A DNA stretch of 64,000 nt from Heliopora coerulea (GCA_030142905.1 JASJOG010000480.1:62001-126000); one strand, 5' to 3'. Counted from the first letter of the stretch, positions 43,501 to 51,242 are shown. Numbers and translations are program-made. The notes: generated by a model not told the origin, from the sequence alone.

Positions 43501-44491
43501 CCACTTTTCTGCCATAAAGAAATAGTCCCAAATTATCAATCAGATCAAAATGGTTATTATTGTGATACAAAATAATATTCTTTTGAAAATCAGGATTATT
43601 TTGTCTATAAACATGAACCACATCATCATTTTGTTTGCTATAAACAGACAAGTTAAATTGTTTATCAACCAAGTATTTTGAACTCAATTTCTTCATGCTA
43701 TAACTTTTCACATCATCCACGTCAGATTCAATCAAACATGAATTTTCGATTTCTTCAAGCTCATCTTTCACAACTTTATCGAGATACCTATCGAATCCGG
43801 CAAGAAAGGCTTTATATAAATCAGATTGATTTTGGATTGACATCATCAACGAAACCGCATGACCCAAACAATGTTCATCCACATCAATTTCAATCAACCC
43901 CAATTTTTGTTTGTATTTTTCAAATTTTCCTCGACCTTCCAAAATCACATCATCATCAACAACCCTTCTCATTCTTTGCCGCCTTCTTCTCCTATCAATC
44001 ACCACTCTTGAAACAACCATGTTTCCTCTCCAAATGCCATCAGCTCGAATCGTATCATTACTTTGCAAGTGTTCATTCAATTTTTTCACCAATCGATCGA
44101 CAGTCAAGTCTTCTTGCGTCACCGTGGGTGTTGTGTATTCTCGTTCTGGAAAAGCGTCAAAAAACAATCGAAACAACATATCTTCACGTGTCAAAGTTCC
44201 CACAGCAACAGACAGCAAGTGTGAGATCATTCTATTCACAACCACTCTAAACACGATATTTCCTGGCAATTCGTCACTATAACGGGTCATCATTTCTTCA
44301 ACATCAAAATTAAATCGGAATATTTCAGAAACAATTCCCAAACGCGAATAAATCTCTGTTCCAGTATGAACGACATTTTCGTCAGAGATAGTGGATTGAT
44401 TGTTATTTACATTAGGCAAGTCACTTACAATTCTTCTCAATTCGTCTTCATTGAACGTTATTTGATTCCTTTCCGTCAATCTCCTCGACAT
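40523..44491 (-). CDS. polB: Protein-primed DNA polymerase B, 1322 aa
   Basis: Exonuclease motifs: VYDFETE (about residue 482), FAHNGSRFD (about 559) and YCMNDVDIL (about 684). Polymerase motif A DFVSLYP (about 902), motif B KLILNSLWGK (about 1092), motif C YYDTDS (about 1188). An N-terminal extension carries DVDEHCLGHAV (about 207), like the Cys-containing block seen in other Polinton and bidnavirus polymerases, and a Cys/His zinc-binding region (about 330-450). It replicates the linear element from a terminal protein; the terminal-protein domain itself was not recognised. Uninterrupted over almost 4 kb. Confidence 0.95.
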   Translation of the reverse strand: MSRRLTERNQITFNEDELRRIVSDLPNVNNNQSTISDENVVHTGTEIYSRLGIVSEIFRFNFDVEEMMTRYSDELPGNIVFRVVVNRMISHLLSVAVGTLTREDMLFRLFFDAFPEREYTTPTVTQEDLTVDRLVKKLNEHLQSNDTIRADGIWRGNMVVSRVVIDRRRRRQRMRRVVDDDVILEGRGKFEKYKQKLGLIEIDVDEHCLGHAVSLMMSIQNQSDLYKAFLAGFDRYLDKVVKDELEEIENSCLIESDVDDVKSYSMKKLSSKYLVDKQFNLSVYSKQNDDVVHVYRQNNPDFQKNIILYHNNNHFDLIDNLGLFLYGRKVDFCQCCSTRIRDVNNHICYQKFSCYKCKENHLKNPYVLNYVMCPLCDVSFDSEFCLRGHIEKKIDIGTRNFEGKRKMSPCEIFKFCKKCGSYVRRFHYSNKKGEKKFHNCELIYCKICEKKRKKIHHCFLPFKDKDTTFYTKNPDEKVDVYVYDFETEACPGEIGIFNPYYVSILKFCNVCMNDFARRLEYKCCEIDNWHFFEGKNTRVLFGDFFLNVAEKKIKSRWFAHNGSRFDSLFLLRYLVCDKNLIPTVIMNGLKVLKISFKNADVLDSMLFCPSSLKNVVEMLDLGENVKKGYYPYNFTDLTYEGPIPDKTFFSVDRMNEEELYDFDNWYEKKKKENYVLRNEVKEYCMNDVDILSKSLIKFQEIILQHTSLEVLFDFSIVTISSLALKTFKKMTKLDDLLGVEPECGYNSGKRIKPQSKIGIIWLNDVLEKMDDKSKFRWIFHPLGEKKIGDFYVDGYDESNDVAYEFMGCYFHGCCDCFESNAFNYKCQKTFGKLRSETSSRLNYLKNYCSDIVIMKECEYLKKGKREIDIRCPLKIRDSLYGGRTSPTALFKDCSNGGKIFYVDFVSLYPCIQFENFFPVGNPSIIIDFDDISKFIEHEMSEEDRKCGFIKCGVLPPNNIFFPVLPMKIDDKLLFVLCHECGKLKDHKKKCEHSEKERMLHGTWCLHEMYEAIHQGYVIKKASELIYYENKKKIFEEFVSKFFVLKTQYSGVEKGTDIEKEELSLELLMKFGIYVKPCDIPSNRNEAMRYVMKLILNSLWGKLCQNPHKSSVHFVDNAEELASYVFDEKYENVYFDVLDSHNARVICNLKEDHNCNTGKICVSVGSYITCYSRLKLLKELVKLPQESVLYYDTDSIIYFSQFCNELIDVGNKLGEMHSELKDDEHITSFVSTGPKSYSYITNKNREIIHVKGFKLIKSKMSSINADMLYEIVENNDIIHKIENEKFKINKNLHILKMDEVKLFKFTFDKRRVLSDLTTVPWGF

Positions 44492-44649
44492 CTTTTGAAC
44501 AAATTACAAATCGAAGCAAATAATCGTTGACAACACTTGGGAATCGGAGAAGCACATCCACACACACAATCTCTGGTTCTTTCTTCTTCTTCAAATTCTA
44601 TAGTCCCGTCCGTGGAATCCAAAGTGCGATGACTAAAAACAAATATCAT
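44476..44649 (-). CDS. Small Cys-rich ORF upstream of polB, 57 aa
   Basis: Starts MIFVFSHRTLDSTDG, has an acidic run EFEEEERTRD, then CVCGCASPIPKCCQRLFASIC. It overlaps the first bases of polB in another frame. An internal TTTTTAG makes an alternative reading as leader plus splice acceptor possible. No family recognised. Confidence 0.35.
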   Translation of the reverse strand: MIFVFSHRTLDSTDGTIEFEEEERTRDCVCGCASPIPKCCQRLFASICNLFKRCRGD

Positions 44650-44750
44650 TTTCCACTTACATGCCGCTTATGAGATGAAATAAAAACCCTATCACTTACT
44701 TCACAATGACATTGCACCAACAACTAAATTTATTATGTTGACAGATAACC

Positions 44751-45068
44751 ATGCCCATCAATGGAATCGTGGAGATATTCGTCAAAACCCAAAACGGTCA
44801 TAAAGTAGGAGCCACTTTTAACGATGATGATGATCACGTGTCTTTTGTCAATCAAATATTCCCCGAAGCTATGATGGATTTTCTCAACAGAGAAGGAGAC
44901 CCAATTAGTGTGGCACAATATGACATTGACACTTTGGAAAATAGAATAAATAATTTTGCAATTCAAATTCCATATTTGAATGGAAGCATCATGGCAAAAT
45001 TAAATTCCATATTGACATTCATAAAGAACAACAAAGTAATATACGAAGGAATAAAAGTTTACGTTTAA
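44751..45068 (+). CDS. Unknown Polinton protein, 105 aa
   Basis: Starts MPINGIVEIFVKTQNG, with acidic DDDD (24-29) and a helical second half. The 260 bases between it and polB (minus) are the likely divergent promoter. Followed by the SET gene after 18 bases. Confidence 0.55.
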   Translation: MPINGIVEIFVKTQNGHKVGATFNDDDDHVSFVNQIFPEAMMDFLNREGDPISVAQYDIDTLENRINNFAIQIPYLNGSIMAKLNSILTFIKNNKVIYEGIKVYV

Positions 45069-45086
45069 AAGTTTTTTCAATTTCAG

Positions 45087-45602
45087 ATGACGAAAAAAGG
45101 AATCCAAACACCGATCACAAAATCCACAAGATGCAAAAGCATAACATCGAAAAAAGTTAGATGTAAAAAAAGGACCAAGCGAACCCATCAGTGCTGGATT
45201 CACTTATTAAAAAATGACAATTTAAGAATAAAGAAGTCATCGATTCCAAAAGCAGGATTCGGATTATTTGCAGGACGCAAAAAAATTAACAAATCACAAA
45301 GTCTAGGATATTACACGGGAAGGCGAATCAAAAATAAATATTTGGACAAATATTATCCCAAGACCAATTTGGCACCGTATGCCATTTGTGAAAGTGGGCG
45401 TAAAAATGCACAATGCATAAATGCAAATTTCAGCACAGACGCCGCTCCTAGATACGCTAATGATATAATGTCAAAATCCAAAACCAACATGGATATAAAA
45501 AACGTAGGCAGACGAAAATACCGTCCCAAAGCTTACGCCATCAAAGATATCAAACCCGGTGAAGAAATATATTATTTTTATGGACCACAATATTGGAAAT
45601 AA
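45087..45602 (+). CDS. SET-domain protein (candidate protein-lysine methyltransferase), 171 aa
   Basis: Residues 15-39 form a small Cys/His motif (TRCKSIT...RC...QCWIH). The SET core follows: LRIKKSSIPKAGFGLFAG (46-63), LGYYTGR (73-79), a PRYANDIMSKSKTNM segment (121-135) in the place of the RFxNHSC motif, and IKPGEEIYYFYGPQYW (155-170). SET enzymes move a methyl group from S-adenosylmethionine to lysine, often on histones. The size recalls minimal viral SET proteins. The ATG follows a TTTTTTCAATTTCAG acceptor-like tract without a gap. Activity and target are unknown. Confidence 0.85.
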   Translation: MTKKGIQTPITKSTRCKSITSKKVRCKKRTKRTHQCWIHLLKNDNLRIKKSSIPKAGFGLFAGRKKINKSQSLGYYTGRRIKNKYLDKYYPKTNLAPYAICESGRKNAQCINANFSTDAAPRYANDIMSKSKTNMDIKNVGRRKYRPKAYAIKDIKPGEEIYYFYGPQYWK

Positions 45603-45763
45603 AAATGCTTTTAATTATTGATCAATCGTTTCTTCTTATAACTAAATCATAATGATAATTCACACACGCACACGAGTATCATATATCATTTTCGTATGAC
45701 AAACAGCTATGATAACAGCCATAAAAACAAATGCATAAGCAAAAATCCCCAACAAAATCAAAA

Positions 45764-46186
45764 TCAAGTCAATGTTTTTTTTTTGTCGTTTTGAGACACA
45801 GTGAGTGTTTTTTCTGGATACGCCGTCGACGGTTTAATCTCAATCAGTTTTTGTTCACACCAATCATATCGTAATTTTCCCTCCTCCACACATCCCAATT
45901 CAATATTCTCGATGCGATACAACATATATTGAAAAACCGGTGTTTCAGGATACAAATCTTCAGGACAAAAAGGCTTGTCAATACAACACAAAACATTTGA
46001 TCTAAAAGTCAGATAACAATGTTCTTTCACGGATTCATATTCTTCAAAATTCTTGATTTCTGTCCCCCATCCTCCACATCTCCCAAATACGCCAAGTGCC
46101 AAAGCCCCATTCTTATCTCTCTTCAAATCGTTTTCTGCAAAACAAAATGGAACAACAACCATCAGAATAATCAATTTCATTTTCAT
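45764..46186 (-). CDS. Secreted Cys-rich protein, 140 aa
   Basis: A clear signal peptide (MKMKLIILMVVVPFCFA, cut near residue 17) is followed by a domain with about eight Cys (GRCGG, EHCY, LCC, FCPED, GCVEE, WCEQ) and a Thr/Ser/Lys tail. The mature protein would enter the secretory pathway and be disulfide-bonded. A host-interaction or envelope-related role is possible. No family recognised. Confidence 0.7.
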   Translation of the reverse strand: MKMKLIILMVVVPFCFAENDLKRDKNGALALGVFGRCGGWGTEIKNFEEYESVKEHCYLTFRSNVLCCIDKPFCPEDLYPETPVFQYMLYRIENIELGCVEEGKLRYDWCEQKLIEIKPSTAYPEKTLTVSQNDKKKTLT

Positions 46187-46319
46187 TTCGCGATGTTAAT
46201 CTTCAAATTTTCCACCCGCATTTATAATATCAAGTATTTAACATTTCATTTAAAATTCTAATATTCAATCGTTAAAAAACATATATATTATCCAATAATC
46301 CCATCAATCATCATCAAAA

Positions 46320-47267
46320 ATGTCTCGTGTCTGCTGCAAACTTCACAAATTTCTGGACACCGAAAATTTCACAACGATTTTGGACGATGAAAGATTCAAG
46401 GATTTCAGTTTGTTTCTTCAAACCTCAAGCAATAAAAGAAACAGATCTTTACTACCGTTGGAAAACCCCAATGACAAAGAAGTTTACATATACTTATTTG
46501 GTGGTGTCGGAACGCGTTACCTAACAACCGTCTTGGGCGAATTCATCACATTCATGTGTAATGCAAAATCGACAAAAACAAAATGGTTTCCAGTAATAGG
46601 GATAAAAAAATCAGTGCAAACGAAATCATTAACAATCCTTGGAAGTGCAAAACTCCCGATCGCGATACTTTTACTTTTATCATACTACGAAAACAACTTA
46701 AAATACAATTACGATTGCAACAATCTATTCGACTTGAACACACATATGTCAATCACACTCTTAATCCCATGTTTGTTATACATGCTTGAACAAACCAACG
46801 ACTTACAATTACAAAATATATTAATCAAAAAACTGACATCCATCACATTATGTGACAACAACGACACCATAAATACTTTCTACACAAGCACAATTGACAA
46901 CTCCTTCTCATCACATCCCAAATCCATAAAGGGGTATTTCAACAATTATTTAACCTTATATTGTGAAGACGAAAAACAAGCAACTCCCGAAGAAAAAAAG
47001 AAAGAAACATGGAAAAACACAATTTTAACGTTATTGATGACGAAGAATTGGACAGAAACTCCAGATGGTTGCAACAACTTGTCAACAATTTCGAATCCGG
47101 AACATTTGAATTACCTCCCTTGCCAACCAATACCCGCTCATCTTTATCCGCCACACCTACCAACAATGATCCCGTCAATGATGCTCCATCCACATCTGGA
47201 ATATCAAACAATCCCAGCACATCCACCAGCTATGAATATGAATACGTGCCAATTCCAAACACCGTAA
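46320..47267 (+). CDS. Unknown protein, 315 aa, overlapping the next ORF
   Basis: Starts MSRVCCKLHKFLD. Residues 1-230 look folded and mostly hydrophobic-helical (LPIAILLLLSYYENN, ITLLIPCLLYML). The last ~85 residues are Pro/Thr-rich and low complexity and share DNA (47009-47267) with the next ORF in another frame, so the tail may be incidental. The gap to 46186 (minus) is a divergent promoter candidate. Confidence 0.6.
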   Translation: MSRVCCKLHKFLDTENFTTILDDERFKDFSLFLQTSSNKRNRSLLPLENPNDKEVYIYLFGGVGTRYLTTVLGEFITFMCNAKSTKTKWFPVIGIKKSVQTKSLTILGSAKLPIAILLLLSYYENNLKYNYDCNNLFDLNTHMSITLLIPCLLYMLEQTNDLQLQNILIKKLTSITLCDNNDTINTFYTSTIDNSFSSHPKSIKGYFNNYLTLYCEDEKQATPEEKKKETWKNTILTLLMTKNWTETPDGCNNLSTISNPEHLNYLPCQPIPAHLYPPHLPTMIPSMMLHPHLEYQTIPAHPPAMNMNTCQFQTP

Positions 47268-47857
47268 AGAAAATCGAAAACATCAGAAGAGAAGAAGAAA
47301 AATGGAATCAGAAGATATTGAACAACAACAACAACCGTTATTGCTGTCAACCGTTCAACGTCATCTCAAAACTATCCACATTACATTTTGAAGAATTCCA
47401 TGCAATGAGGGGAAATTTTATCAAATTAGTCAAGAACAATACAGTTAAATCCTTAGAAATTCCTTTTCATTTTTACTCTTTTAAATCATCGCATAAAATG
47501 AACGCTGTTTTAGTCAATCAAGAACTTGAAAAATTTATGAATATTCAATTCATGATGATAGAAGGTTTCAAAATACATTACTTATTCACAAATATGATAT
47601 TCGATGATGATTTCAAATACATATCTGGATTCAAGGACAAACCATCAATTGTAACCATTCACACCATGACCAATTTAGTTTACAATCATTTAACAACAAA
47701 CAAATTACCTTTGTACTTCAACTTGAGAAAATCCACGGAATCAAAATTTGTGAAAGTCTTTTTGAAATTGTGTAAAACTGAATTTTGTTTCAATGTAATC
47801 AAAAGTAGACTGAAACATTTAATAAAACACAATTGTAATACTTACTCCATGTGTTGA
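47009..47857 (+). CDS. Unknown protein, 282 aa
   Basis: Starts MEKHNFNVIDDEEL. A Ser/Thr/Pro-rich disordered N-terminal third is followed by a folded C-terminal part from about residue 105 (FNVISKLSTLHFEEF). Two-frame overlap with the preceding ORF over 259 bases and a 39-base tail overlap with the convergent gene at 47819. Confidence 0.6.
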   Translation: MEKHNFNVIDDEELDRNSRWLQQLVNNFESGTFELPPLPTNTRSSLSATPTNNDPVNDAPSTSGISNNPSTSTSYEYEYVPIPNTVKKIENIRREEEKWNQKILNNNNNRYCCQPFNVISKLSTLHFEEFHAMRGNFIKLVKNNTVKSLEIPFHFYSFKSSHKMNAVLVNQELEKFMNIQFMMIEGFKIHYLFTNMIFDDDFKYISGFKDKPSIVTIHTMTNLVYNHLTTNKLPLYFNLRKSTESKFVKVFLKLCKTEFCFNVIKSRLKHLIKHNCNTYSMC

Positions 47858-48262
47858 CAAAATATATTCAACCGAAGAATGTGGAAAAGACAGATGGTTC
47901 ATATAAATATGCTGCATAGCCAATAACTGGTCGATTCGCAATCCAATATTCCCAAAACACAGCACGTTTGGATATTCCAACCAACCATGCGCCCTATAAG
48001 ATCTTCTAATCCATTGCATCAATGGAATATTACTAAAATATTGCTTTCTACCCGTTTCCGAAAATGAACGAAACCAGACAAACACATGATAATACACTTG
48101 ATCACAACTTGCTTCATGATCACATCTCTGTCCTTTATCATGAAATAAAATAACCCATTTAAGAGCATTTTTATTTTTTGATTTCAGATATTTCACAAAT
48201 TCCTCAAGCAATTCATAACGCAAATTAAACTCACGAACATCGTAATCATCCTGAAAATTCAT
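47819..48262 (-). CDS. Unknown protein, 147 aa
   Basis: The ATG at 48262 (MNFQDDYDVREF) is chosen; the frame upstream lacks another ATG. A segment WVILFHDKG...YYHVFVWF (about residues 36-64) has the hydrophobic-His spacing of a degenerate HUH/Rep-type motif, but only one His of the pair is kept. No confident family. Confidence 0.55.
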   Translation of the reverse strand: MNFQDDYDVREFNLRYELLEEFVKYLKSKNKNALKWVILFHDKGQRCDHEASCDQVYYHVFVWFRSFSETGRKQYFSNIPLMQWIRRSYRAHGWLEYPNVLCFGNIGLRIDQLLAMQHIYMNHLSFPHSSVEYILSTHGVSITIVFY

Positions 48263-48324
48263 CTCAACACAACCGTGATTCAATCAAAAACACAGCTATT
48301 TAAAACATATAAAATTTACATACA

Positions 48325-48702
48325 TCAACGAATGCAAATTTCTTCCTCGTCCTTCTCCTGTTTAACATCATGTATTGTATCCAAAACTTTATAAACCACA
48401 AAATCATCAATATTGAACGGTGGGACCACCCTCACTCTTTTCAACAAAAGTAACTTTGAAATGGCAAGAATATGTTCCCGTTTAACAACCAAATCTTCAA
48501 AAGCGATAGCAAATTTCACATCTTCCATCGGAAACGAATCAAGTGAAAAAATATCGCATTCAAATCTCAATTCCATCAATTTAACCCCATTCACATCTTG
48601 CATACAAAACACTTCATCATCATACAAAACATGTTTCACCAAAAATCTTTTCGCAAAATCAGCCAGTGAAGTTTTTATTTCAAAATACGTAAACAAATGC
48701 AT
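48325..48702 (-). CDS. Unknown protein, 125 aa
   Basis: Starts MHLFTYFEIKTSLADF; acidic and hydrophobic, ends EEEICIR. A TATTTATAG motif lies about 20 bases upstream on its strand (48722-48730) and could be its promoter. No family recognised. Confidence 0.55.
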   Translation of the reverse strand: MHLFTYFEIKTSLADFAKRFLVKHVLYDDEVFCMQDVNGVKLMELRFECDIFSLDSFPMEDVKFAIAFEDLVVKREHILAISKLLLLKRVRVVPPFNIDDFVVYKVLDTIHDVKQEKDEEEICIR

Positions 48703-48745
48703 CTTAACTTAATGTCGCTGACTATAAATAACTTAAATGGATCTT

Positions 48746-48928
48746 TTATAATATCTCTTCGGAGACGGCACATTGTGCAAACATACATTTGAAATGCAAA
48801 TTGACACAGTTCAATTCCACACAACATACGTTCTTCAGAGTAATAGAGGACCAATGGGTTGACTTAACGAAATGAAGAACACATTCTTTTTCACAATCAC
48901 GTGGGATATGCAAAACATCCAAACACAT
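48746..48928 (-). CDS. Small Cys-rich protein, 60 aa
   Basis: Starts MCLDVLHIPRDCEKEC and carries nine Cys plus several His, in pairs that could bind zinc. The frame is open 24 bases further upstream. It lies beside the tRNA-like gene. No family recognised. Confidence 0.4.
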   Translation of the reverse strand: MCLDVLHIPRDCEKECVLHFVKSTHWSSITLKNVCCVELNCVNLHFKCMFAQCAVSEEIL

Positions 48929-48979
48929 ACAAAACGGAAATCCTCGCGATTTATTTTCAGTCCATCGCGATTATTCCGA

Positions 48980-49057
48980 GTCAAGTGTGGGACTTGAACC
49001 CACGACCTTGCCAACCCGCAATTAGGACGGCCGCTCTACCGACTGAGCTAACCTGAC
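48980..49057 (-). tRNA. tRNA-like gene with abnormal anticodon arm
   Basis: Read on the minus strand, the acceptor stem GTCAGGT/ACTTGAC pairs over 7 bp (one G-U), the D arm is GCTC-AGTCGGTA-GAGC, and the T arm GTGGG-TTCAAGT-CCCAC is perfect. The anticodon arm is not standard: CCGT...GCGG pairs over 4 bp and leaves loop CCTAATT (TAA at the anticodon, but C instead of U33); shifting gives AAT. The variable region is about 11 bases. The isotype is undecided, and it may be a decayed or unusual tRNA. Confidence 0.6.
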
Positions 49058-49097
49058 TCATACTCTGATAATTGAATAAAACTTCTTTTCTTTCAGC

Positions 49098-49304
49098 ATG
49101 AACATAGTAAGGAGAAGAAATCAAAGAGGAGCCGGAATTTTTGGAACTTTATTGAAAATTGGAATACCCATAGTCACAAAAATGCTTGGAGGTTCAGGAA
49201 GACGAAGAAGACGAATGACCACATTTTCAAGAGCCAGAAAAAGAAGAAGAAATCAAAGAGGAAAAGGAATCCTCAAAGACATTTGGAATAACATAATTTC
49301 ATAA
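49098..49304 (+). CDS. Small Arg-rich protein with two QRGxG sites, 68 aa
   Basis: NQRGAGI (residues 8-14) is followed by a hydrophobic segment (FGTLLKIGIPIVTKMLGG), an Arg-rich block, then NQRGKGI (52-58) and a short amphipathic tail. The build resembles adenovirus core/protein X-type precursors. The ATG follows CTTCTTTTCTTTCAG by one base. Confidence 0.65.
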   Translation: MNIVRRRNQRGAGIFGTLLKIGIPIVTKMLGGSGRRRRRMTTFSRARKRRRNQRGKGILKDIWNNIIS

Positions 49305-49916
49305 AAATAGTTATTTAAATTTTTATTTTTTCTGTCAGGTTTCTCTTTGTTTCATTTCAAACAAGAGAACCTTGACAACAAGAAATCAAAATAAAAAAAT
49401 CACAAAACCAACAAGAAAAGAAGAAACATCAATCAATTTTTCAATTCAAGAATTTCATTGCAACAATATTTCACATATTGTGGCAGTGATATTCTAAAAT
49501 TGAAAAAAACTGCAACAGAAGGATTCACAATCTAGAATGTGACATCGAAATGACTCGAATCAATGATATATTCATCATTCCTCGACAGTCATTCCGACAT
49601 CATTTTCCAGACTTGAAGAACCAAAGAAAATTATTTTAATGAAAGTCATCTTGAGATTATTTTCACTCTCAAACTGATTTTCATGAAAATATTTTCCAAA
49701 CAACAACACATCCAAAGAAAGAAGAAGGATCATCGTGAGACAAACACTTGGAATCAGTTTGGGAAAATCTTTTTTTTTTTTCCACACTCATTTCAAGACT
49801 TTGTTTTTCGAAAAAACACACAAACAAAGCGATCAGATTTGAATGTTTTGCGTCAAATTCCTCTCCCCATTCAAAGGAAAGGATTTTGACGACAAAATAT
49901 CAAAATCAATGCATCC
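49305..49916. other. Non-coding right interior of the Polinton
   Basis: About 610 AT-rich bases between the last gene and the right terminal repeat. It has a T-run (49769-49781) and no supported gene. It lacks the tRNA and direct repeats of the left side. Confidence 0.5.
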
Positions 49917-51242
49917 GCCTTCCAGGAAAACATTCACTCTCGTCTTCCAAGAAAACGGACCCATCCGCCCCCTCATTCCCGTTTAAAACCAATATTGACA
50001 CAAAAAGCAGCCAAGCTTGCAAAATAATACCCACTCGAACTCATTATTGACACAAGCAGACGACGCGAACTCATTATTGACACAAGCAGACGACGCGAAT
50101 CCATTTATTGACACAAGCAGACCACGCGAATGAAATGTCAACAGAAACAAACCACGCGTATCAAATGTTGACATAGCCGGGTGAACGAAGCCGAAAATAT
50201 TCAAATTTTTCAAAACACGAGAAACAAGAATTCGATCTCCTCGGCGACCGTTTTCTCGCATTATACAACAACGAAAGAACGAAAAGCGATCACCAAGACA
50301 AGAAAAGACTCCGAAAAACACGGAGAAACAAAAACCCCACCACCAAAGCGAAGAAACAAACCACAAGCGACGAAATTCCCAACCGACGAACCGGACAAGC
50401 AAAGAACAACAAAGCCGACCGCGTGGCAACTCACAAATTCGATCATAACTTTTTTATTCTTCGTCGGACTGGATTCCAAATGGTATCAGAAGATTCCTGA
50501 CGGTCTAGCGATCATTTTGATATGAGTTTGGTCGCGTTTGAAGATCTCTTTGCGAAGACACGACGAAATCAAGGATTGTTCGAACAAGCGCCGCATTTCA
50601 CTTCGAGACAAGATTCGACACAGCAAGTCTTCACGTTCGTATCTTCGCAAAGCGAACTCCAAACCCGACCAAACCGGCATCAAAATGATCGCCAGACCGC
50701 GAGGAATCTTCTGATACCATTTCGAAACCCGTACGACGAAGAATAAAAAAGTTATGAGGAAATCACCGATCGTTCGAACAAGCGCCGCATTTCACTTCGA
50801 GACAAAACAACAAGATTCGACACAGCAAGTCTTCACAGAAAGATATCAGGTAAAAAACTGCATTTACGAAGATTTTCACTCCAACACTTTCTCTTCTTCT
50901 CATTTAGATGAACAAGATGATGCAAGTTGCGAGAGATAAAACGTCGAAGAAAAAAAATATAAAGTCTGAGAAGAACAGCGACCCTTAAAAACCTCGAAAT
51001 TTTTCTAAGTGTCAGGAATGTGCACCCAAAGTTTCACTGGCCGATATTATTCATGAGTTTGACCATAAATGGTCAAGCAAGCGATTTTTTACTCAATCAA
51101 ATCATTATAGATTAATGAGAAATTCCAAAGTCACCCCCCCGTGAGTATAAATTAAATCCAGCGACCTGATTGGTCTAAAGCCGAAATCCGGCAATCTGAT
51201 TGGTAGGTGTTTAGAATATTCTCCTCTCTCACCTATACTACT
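49917..51242 (-). repeat. Right terminal inverted repeat
   Basis: Inverted copy of 21890-23247. The nested hairpin is present at about 50448-50755. Differences from the left copy are mostly small: fewer ~30-base repeats, and changes in the hairpin loop and near the inner end. Confidence 0.92.

Larger units (their letters stand above)
21890..51242. mobile_element. Complete Polinton/Maverick element (virus-like, 29.35 kb)
   Basis: Terminal inverted repeats of about 1.33 kb, AG...CT ends and a matching target duplication bound the element. Inside are all Polinton hallmark genes: integrase (32328-33225), candidate minor capsid (33255-34178), major capsid (35654-37189), adenain-like protease (38961-39734), packaging ATPase (39752-40477, minus) and protein-primed DNA polymerase B (40523-44491, minus). 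Of these only the integrase is broken, by a one-base shift at an A9 run. The two terminal repeats remain highly alike over about 1.2 kb, which argues for recent insertion or ongoing sequence exchange between them. Coding regions are AT-rich and mostly intronless, unlike the flanking host genes. Polintons are regarded as endogenous forms of eukaryotic dsDNA viruses (adintovirus-like). Confidence 0.97.

Noticed and set aside
43678..44282. Plus-strand frames of 123-190 codons opposite polB
   Set aside because: Shadows of the polymerase N-terminal region, rich in His/Ser/Phe.
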